A stretch of 9,858 nt of DNA from assembly GCA_046542305.1 (NCBI GenBank), contig JBKHBQ010000142.1, positions 1-9,858 on the forward strand, in the 5' to 3' direction. The notes under the pieces are model-generated. The model did no database searches, was not told the origin of the DNA, and was given only the letters and a program-made list of their open reading frames with translations. Position 1 is the stretch's first letter. Each line of letters begins with the position of its first letter. The DNA is from JBKHBQ01 sp046542305. Lineage in GTDB: Bacteria; Bacteroidota; Bacteroidia; Bacteroidales; 4484-276. Positions 7,356 through 9,858 of this stretch are shown here, piece by piece. Made by a program: the position numbers and the translations under genes.

Positions 7356-8531
7356 CTAATCATTTTGCTGTTTATGCTTTTTTTTGCTGCCGCTGTACAT
7401 ATCGTATCGCACAAACCGGCATTCCAACGGGCCGTTAAACAAAGTGATCTTTCGCGATGCCCGCAGACTTACGCTGTGCAAACCGCCAAAATCGGAAGTG
7501 ATGAGCCATGCGGTATAGCCGGTGTATTTCTTTTTCAGCACATCACCTATCATACTGTAGAAAGCAAGGATATCGGCTTTTTTTATCCTTTCGCCGTATG
7601 GCGGATTGGTGATAATCATGCCGCCTTCGGGATCGGGGGGCGAACTGTTTTCGAATGCCACCTGTTTGAGCCGGATTTCGTCCTGAAGTCCGGCCGCGGT
7701 AATATTTTCGGAGGCGGCATACAGGGTGCGCTGGTTTACATCGCGGCCATAAACTTTCGCTTTCAGCGGGATGATTTTGTCGTCGGCTTCCTTCCTGATC
7801 CGTTCCCAGATTTCTTCATCATAATCCTTCCACCGCATAAAACCATAGAAATTGCGGTTGTAACCCGGCGGGATGTTTCTGGCTATCATCACTGCTTCGC
7901 AAAGGATGGTTCCTGACCCGCACATGGGATCGACAAGAGTTTGGCTGCCGTCCCAACCTGAAAGCAGCACCATTCCTGCCGCCAGCACCTCGTTGAGCGG
8001 GGCTTCATCCTGTATTCGACGGTACCCGCGCTTGTGCAGCGAATCGCCCGAGCTGTCGATGAGCAACGTACAGCGGCTTTGATGGATATGTACCTGAATA
8101 TGAATATCGGGCCGCTCCAGATCGACAGAAGGCCTGGTGCCGCTCAGGCTTCTGAATCGATCGGCAATGGCGTCCTTGGTTTTCAGTGCGGCGTAGTGTG
8201 AATGGGTAATGCTGCTTTTGGTGAGCACGGCATGCACAGCGAGGGTTTTGCTGCTGTCGAGGAGTGATTCCCAGGGAAACTGCATTACGCCTTCGTACAA
8301 CTCCTGCTCATCATTTGCTTCAAATTCATCGATGACCTTCATCACCCGCAGGGCACAGCGGCTCATGTAATTCAGCCTGTACATCACCTCCATTCCTCCG
8401 CGGCATTTCACGGCACGTTTCAAAATTTCAACATCCGTAGCACCGAGTTCTGTTACTTCCTTCGAAAGCTGTTCTTCCAGTCCCGTCATCGTGCGTACGA
8501 TCAGCGTATGCATTGTCAGTAAATCGTTCAT
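7356..8531 (-). CDS. rlmL: RlmL-like THUMP-domain SAM-dependent RNA methyltransferase
   Basis: The protein has 391 residues and belongs to COG0116, the family of the RlmL half of E. coli RlmKL, which makes N2-methylguanosine at 23S rRNA position 2445. The RlmK half is absent, as is usual outside proteobacteria. The N-terminal ferredoxin-like and THUMP RNA-binding region spans about 7-165. The family motif GDSLHKRGYR is at 162-171, the SAM-binding motif I DPMCGSGT at 201-208, and the catalytic motif IV TNPPYGERI at 308-316, matching N2-guanine and N6-adenine amino methyltransferases. The C-terminus is a basic Lys-rich tail encoded partly by an A8 run. The ATG at 8531 overlaps the stop of the upstream membrane-protein gene (TAATG), with AAGGA just before it. 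A second Met at residue 7 is a possible alternative start. The exact rRNA site is inferred from the family and not shown by the sequence. Confidence 0.92.
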   Translation of the reverse strand: MNDLLTMHTLIVRTMTGLEEQLSKEVTELGATDVEILKRAVKCRGGMEVMYRLNYMSRCALRVMKVIDEFEANDEQELYEGVMQFPWESLLDSSKTLAVHAVLTKSSITHSHYAALKTKDAIADRFRSLSGTRPSVDLERPDIHIQVHIHQSRCTLLIDSSGDSLHKRGYRRIQDEAPLNEVLAAGMVLLSGWDGSQTLVDPMCGSGTILCEAVMIARNIPPGYNRNFYGFMRWKDYDEEIWERIRKEADDKIIPLKAKVYGRDVNQRTLYAASENITAAGLQDEIRLKQVAFENSSPPDPEGGMIITNPPYGERIKKADILAFYSMIGDVLKKKYTGYTAWLITSDFGGLHSVSLRASRKITLFNGPLECRFVRYDMYSGSKKKHKQQND

Positions 8532-8539
8532 TATTCCTT
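8529..8539 (-). promoter_or_regulatory. TAATG stop-start overlap with AAGGA ribosome site
   Basis: On the minus strand, AAGGA (complement of 8535-8539) precedes TAATG, in which the TAA stop of the PerM-family gene (8533-8531) shares one base with the ATG of the methyltransferase gene (8531-8529). This arrangement indicates co-transcription and reinitiation or coupled translation, and fixes the start of the second gene. Confidence 0.75.
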
Positions 8540-9700
8540 ATCATTATCATCTACAGTGCGGTCCAGCTTTTTGCGTTTTTCCTCCTTTAATTCTGCTTTA
8601 CTTTTGCCGAACAGGAAAGCCTTAATCTTCCTTACGCGTCTGCTGTAGGGTTCACTTTCGGGCCGGGCAAGCACAAATGCGAGGGCACTGGTTTGTTCAA
8701 AATTTTCGAAAATGATTTTGATGCTCGCTATAAAGGGAATTACCAGCAACATGCCCGCCACGCCCCAAACCATACCGCCGGCAATAAGGGCCAGAATAGT
8801 GATGAAGGGATTGAGCCGTACATACCCGCCGGTTATATTGGGAGTGAGCACGTTGTTTTCGGTAAACTGAACGGCCGCAAATAACAGCAGTACATAAAGT
8901 GCCATGTTGGGCGAATCGCCGGTAAGCAGCGCGAAAGTAAACGGAAATACCGCTCCGATCCAGGTACCAAAATACGGGATAAAATTGAAGAAGGCAGAAA
9001 TCACTCCGAACAAAATGGCATATCTTAATCCAATAATACTCAGCCCCACCGAATTAATGAAACTCAGGATAAGTACCACCACAAAGGCGCCGCCAAGATA
9101 ACGCTGCGATACAAAGGAGATCTCGGAAAGGATTTTGTCGGCCCGTTGCTTTTCATGATCAGGTACCACCCGCATTACGAAAAACTGGAAACGTTCACGG
9201 TAAAACAACAGGTAAAACATGAATACCGGAATAATCAACACCTTAAATATAGTACCGGCCGCGGCATCCACAAAATTGTTCATCATTTCGCTACTGGACG
9301 AAAAAAGGTCGCTGATCTGGGTATTCAGCCAGTCTTTCTGTTTACTGATTGCCACACCAAATTTATCTTCGATCCACACCGAAACCTCATTCACATTTTC
9401 AAGGGCTTTTTCTTTCAGGGTAGGAAAATCGCCGGCCAGATTCGAAATTTCATTTACAAAAAAGATGGATACCCCGGTAAAGAACACACCCATGATGATG
9501 ATGGAGATAAATATTGAAAGTCCTTTGGGAATTCCAATCCTGCAAAACAATCGGCAGATGGGAAAGATCAGTGAAGCCAGCAGCAATCCGAAAGCAATGG
9601 GTGCCAGAAAATCCTTAGCCGTGATGATCGCATAAAAAAACAAAATGAGGAACAGCAGAAAATATGCTGCTCTCATGACAAAGGGATACATCTTCTGCAT
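8531..9700 (-). CDS. AI-2E family transporter (PerM/UPF0118-type membrane protein)
   Basis: From ATG 9700 the protein has 389 residues. The first possible ATG at 9778 would add 26 residues rich in Tyr, Lys and Asn that do not look like the family and would leave only six bases to the divergent gene, so 9700 is preferred; a second Met three codons later is also possible. Numbered from 9778, hydrophobic segments lie near 37-53, 57-74, 85-107, 175-192, 229-250, 253-285, 293-303 and 324-356. A large extramembrane region spans about 108-172 between membrane segments, as in the family. The family signature is the C-terminal half: FNFIPYFGTWIGAVFPF (264-280), then ENNVLTPNITG (307-317) and LNPFITILALIAGGMVWGVAGMLL (322-345). 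The C-terminus is a charged Lys/Glu/Asp tail (from about 371). It is an inner-membrane protein. Members have been linked to autoinducer-2 export or Na+/H+ antiport, but the substrate here is unknown. It is the first gene of the minus-strand cluster. Confidence 0.9.
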   Translation of the reverse strand: MQKMYPFVMRAAYFLLFLILFFYAIITAKDFLAPIAFGLLLASLIFPICRLFCRIGIPKGLSIFISIIIMGVFFTGVSIFFVNEISNLAGDFPTLKEKALENVNEVSVWIEDKFGVAISKQKDWLNTQISDLFSSSSEMMNNFVDAAAGTIFKVLIIPVFMFYLLFYRERFQFFVMRVVPDHEKQRADKILSEISFVSQRYLGGAFVVVLILSFINSVGLSIIGLRYAILFGVISAFFNFIPYFGTWIGAVFPFTFALLTGDSPNMALYVLLLFAAVQFTENNVLTPNITGGYVRLNPFITILALIAGGMVWGVAGMLLVIPFIASIKIIFENFEQTSALAFVLARPESEPYSRRVRKIKAFLFGKSKAELKEEKRKKLDRTVDDNDKE

Positions 9701-9725
9701 ATGACCGTTCTTTAATATTTTAGGG

Positions 9726-9733
9726 TAAAAATA
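9726..9733 (-). promoter_or_regulatory. Candidate -7 box for the PerM-family cluster
   Basis: On the minus strand the bases read TATTTTTA, seven of eight positions of TAnnTTTG. It lies 25 bases before ATG 9700, giving a short leader. No convincing -33 TTTG is seen, so this is tentative; it also argues for the 9700 start over 9778, which would put the box inside the coding region. Confidence 0.3.
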
Positions 9734-9756
9734 CAATATTTCACAGGGAACCTTTT

Positions 9757-9764
9757 TATTTTTG
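9757..9764 (+). promoter_or_regulatory. Candidate -7 box (TATTTTTG) for the MazG-like gene
   Basis: TATTTTTG is an exact match to the Bacteroidota -7 consensus TAnnTTTG, ending 20 bases before ATG 9785. A clear TTTG -33 element at usual spacing is missing. The region is AT-rich, so a chance match is possible. Confidence 0.4.
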
Positions 9765-9784
9765 TAATAAAATAACATTTTATC

Positions 9785-9858
9785 ATGACCATCAAAGCGG
9801 CACAGGAAAAGGTAGATGAATGGATCAACACCACCGGCGTACGGTATTTTAACGAGCT
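9785..9858 (+). CDS. MazG-like nucleotide pyrophosphohydrolase, 5' fragment
   Basis: Only 24 complete codons are in view before the right edge: the protein begins MTIKAAQEKVDEWI and continues with GVRYFNE. This closely resembles the N-terminus of the small MazG-family nucleotide pyrophosphohydrolases of Bacteroidota, whose next segment would hold the metal-binding EExxE helix. Such enzymes hydrolyse nucleoside triphosphates to monophosphates and pyrophosphate and are thought to clean the nucleotide pool. The catalytic part is outside the window, so the call rests on the N-terminal match alone. No Shine-Dalgarno site is seen; the upstream bases are A/T-rich, as is common in this phylum. It is divergent from the PerM-family cluster. 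Confidence 0.72.
   Translation, partial: MTIKAAQEKVDEWINTTGVRYFNE

Noticed and set aside
6366..7916. A 516-codon open frame on the + strand, antisense to priA and rlmL
   Set aside because: The translation is rich in Phe, His, Gln and Gly without domain structure, and crosses two well-supported genes and their spacer. It is a shadow of their codon use.
9701..9778. N-terminal extension of the PerM-family protein from ATG 9778
   Set aside because: The 26 extra residues are not family-like, are AT-rich in codons, cover both candidate promoters and would almost touch the divergent MazG-like start.

Overview
The window looks like ordinary chromosomal DNA of a Bacteroidota bacterium. The evidence is a secreted multidomain protein ending in a type A type-IX-secretion (T9SS) sorting domain, small exported proteins with Bacteroidota-style signal peptides, TAnnTTTG-like -7 promoter boxes, weak dependence on Shine-Dalgarno sites, and family versions of the housekeeping genes (long PriA, RlmL-like THUMP methyltransferase without the RlmK half, MazG-like protein) that resemble those of this phylum. 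Base composition is fairly even along the window. I see no insertion sequence, phage gene, integrase, CRISPR array, rRNA or tRNA.

Left part (1-4071, + strand): the 3' end of a large cell-surface or secreted protein comes first. It has tandem Ig-like/CARDB-like repeats, a glutamine-amidotransferase-like fold without visible catalytic residues, a PKD domain, a PKD-like domain and the T9SS C-terminal domain, and is followed by a strong intrinsic terminator (1977-2012). Next is a small exported protein of unknown function (2069-2521). Two bases after its stop lies a TTG-started FAD-dependent dehydrogenase of the COG2509 type (2524-4071), which suggests translational coupling.

Middle (4072-4802): a gene-free stretch of 233 bases with three hairpin-forming inverted repeats, probably partly the leader of the next gene, precedes a small outer-membrane beta-barrel-like protein (4305-4802). 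That gene converges with priA with no intervening base; the two stop codons form the palindrome TGATCA.

Right part (4803-9858): a minus-strand cluster reads AI-2E/PerM-family membrane protein (TAATG overlap) to RlmL-like rRNA methyltransferase (54-base gap) to PriA replication-restart helicase, and is probably one transcript. Divergent from it, the first 24 codons of a MazG-like nucleotide pyrophosphohydrolase run off the right edge. The cluster combines information-processing functions (rRNA modification, replication restart) with a membrane protein of uncertain substrate.

I found no clear new biological system. The items most worth a second look are the coupled exported-protein/COG2509 pair, the structured leader before the outer-membrane protein, and the identity of the truncated T9SS cargo.
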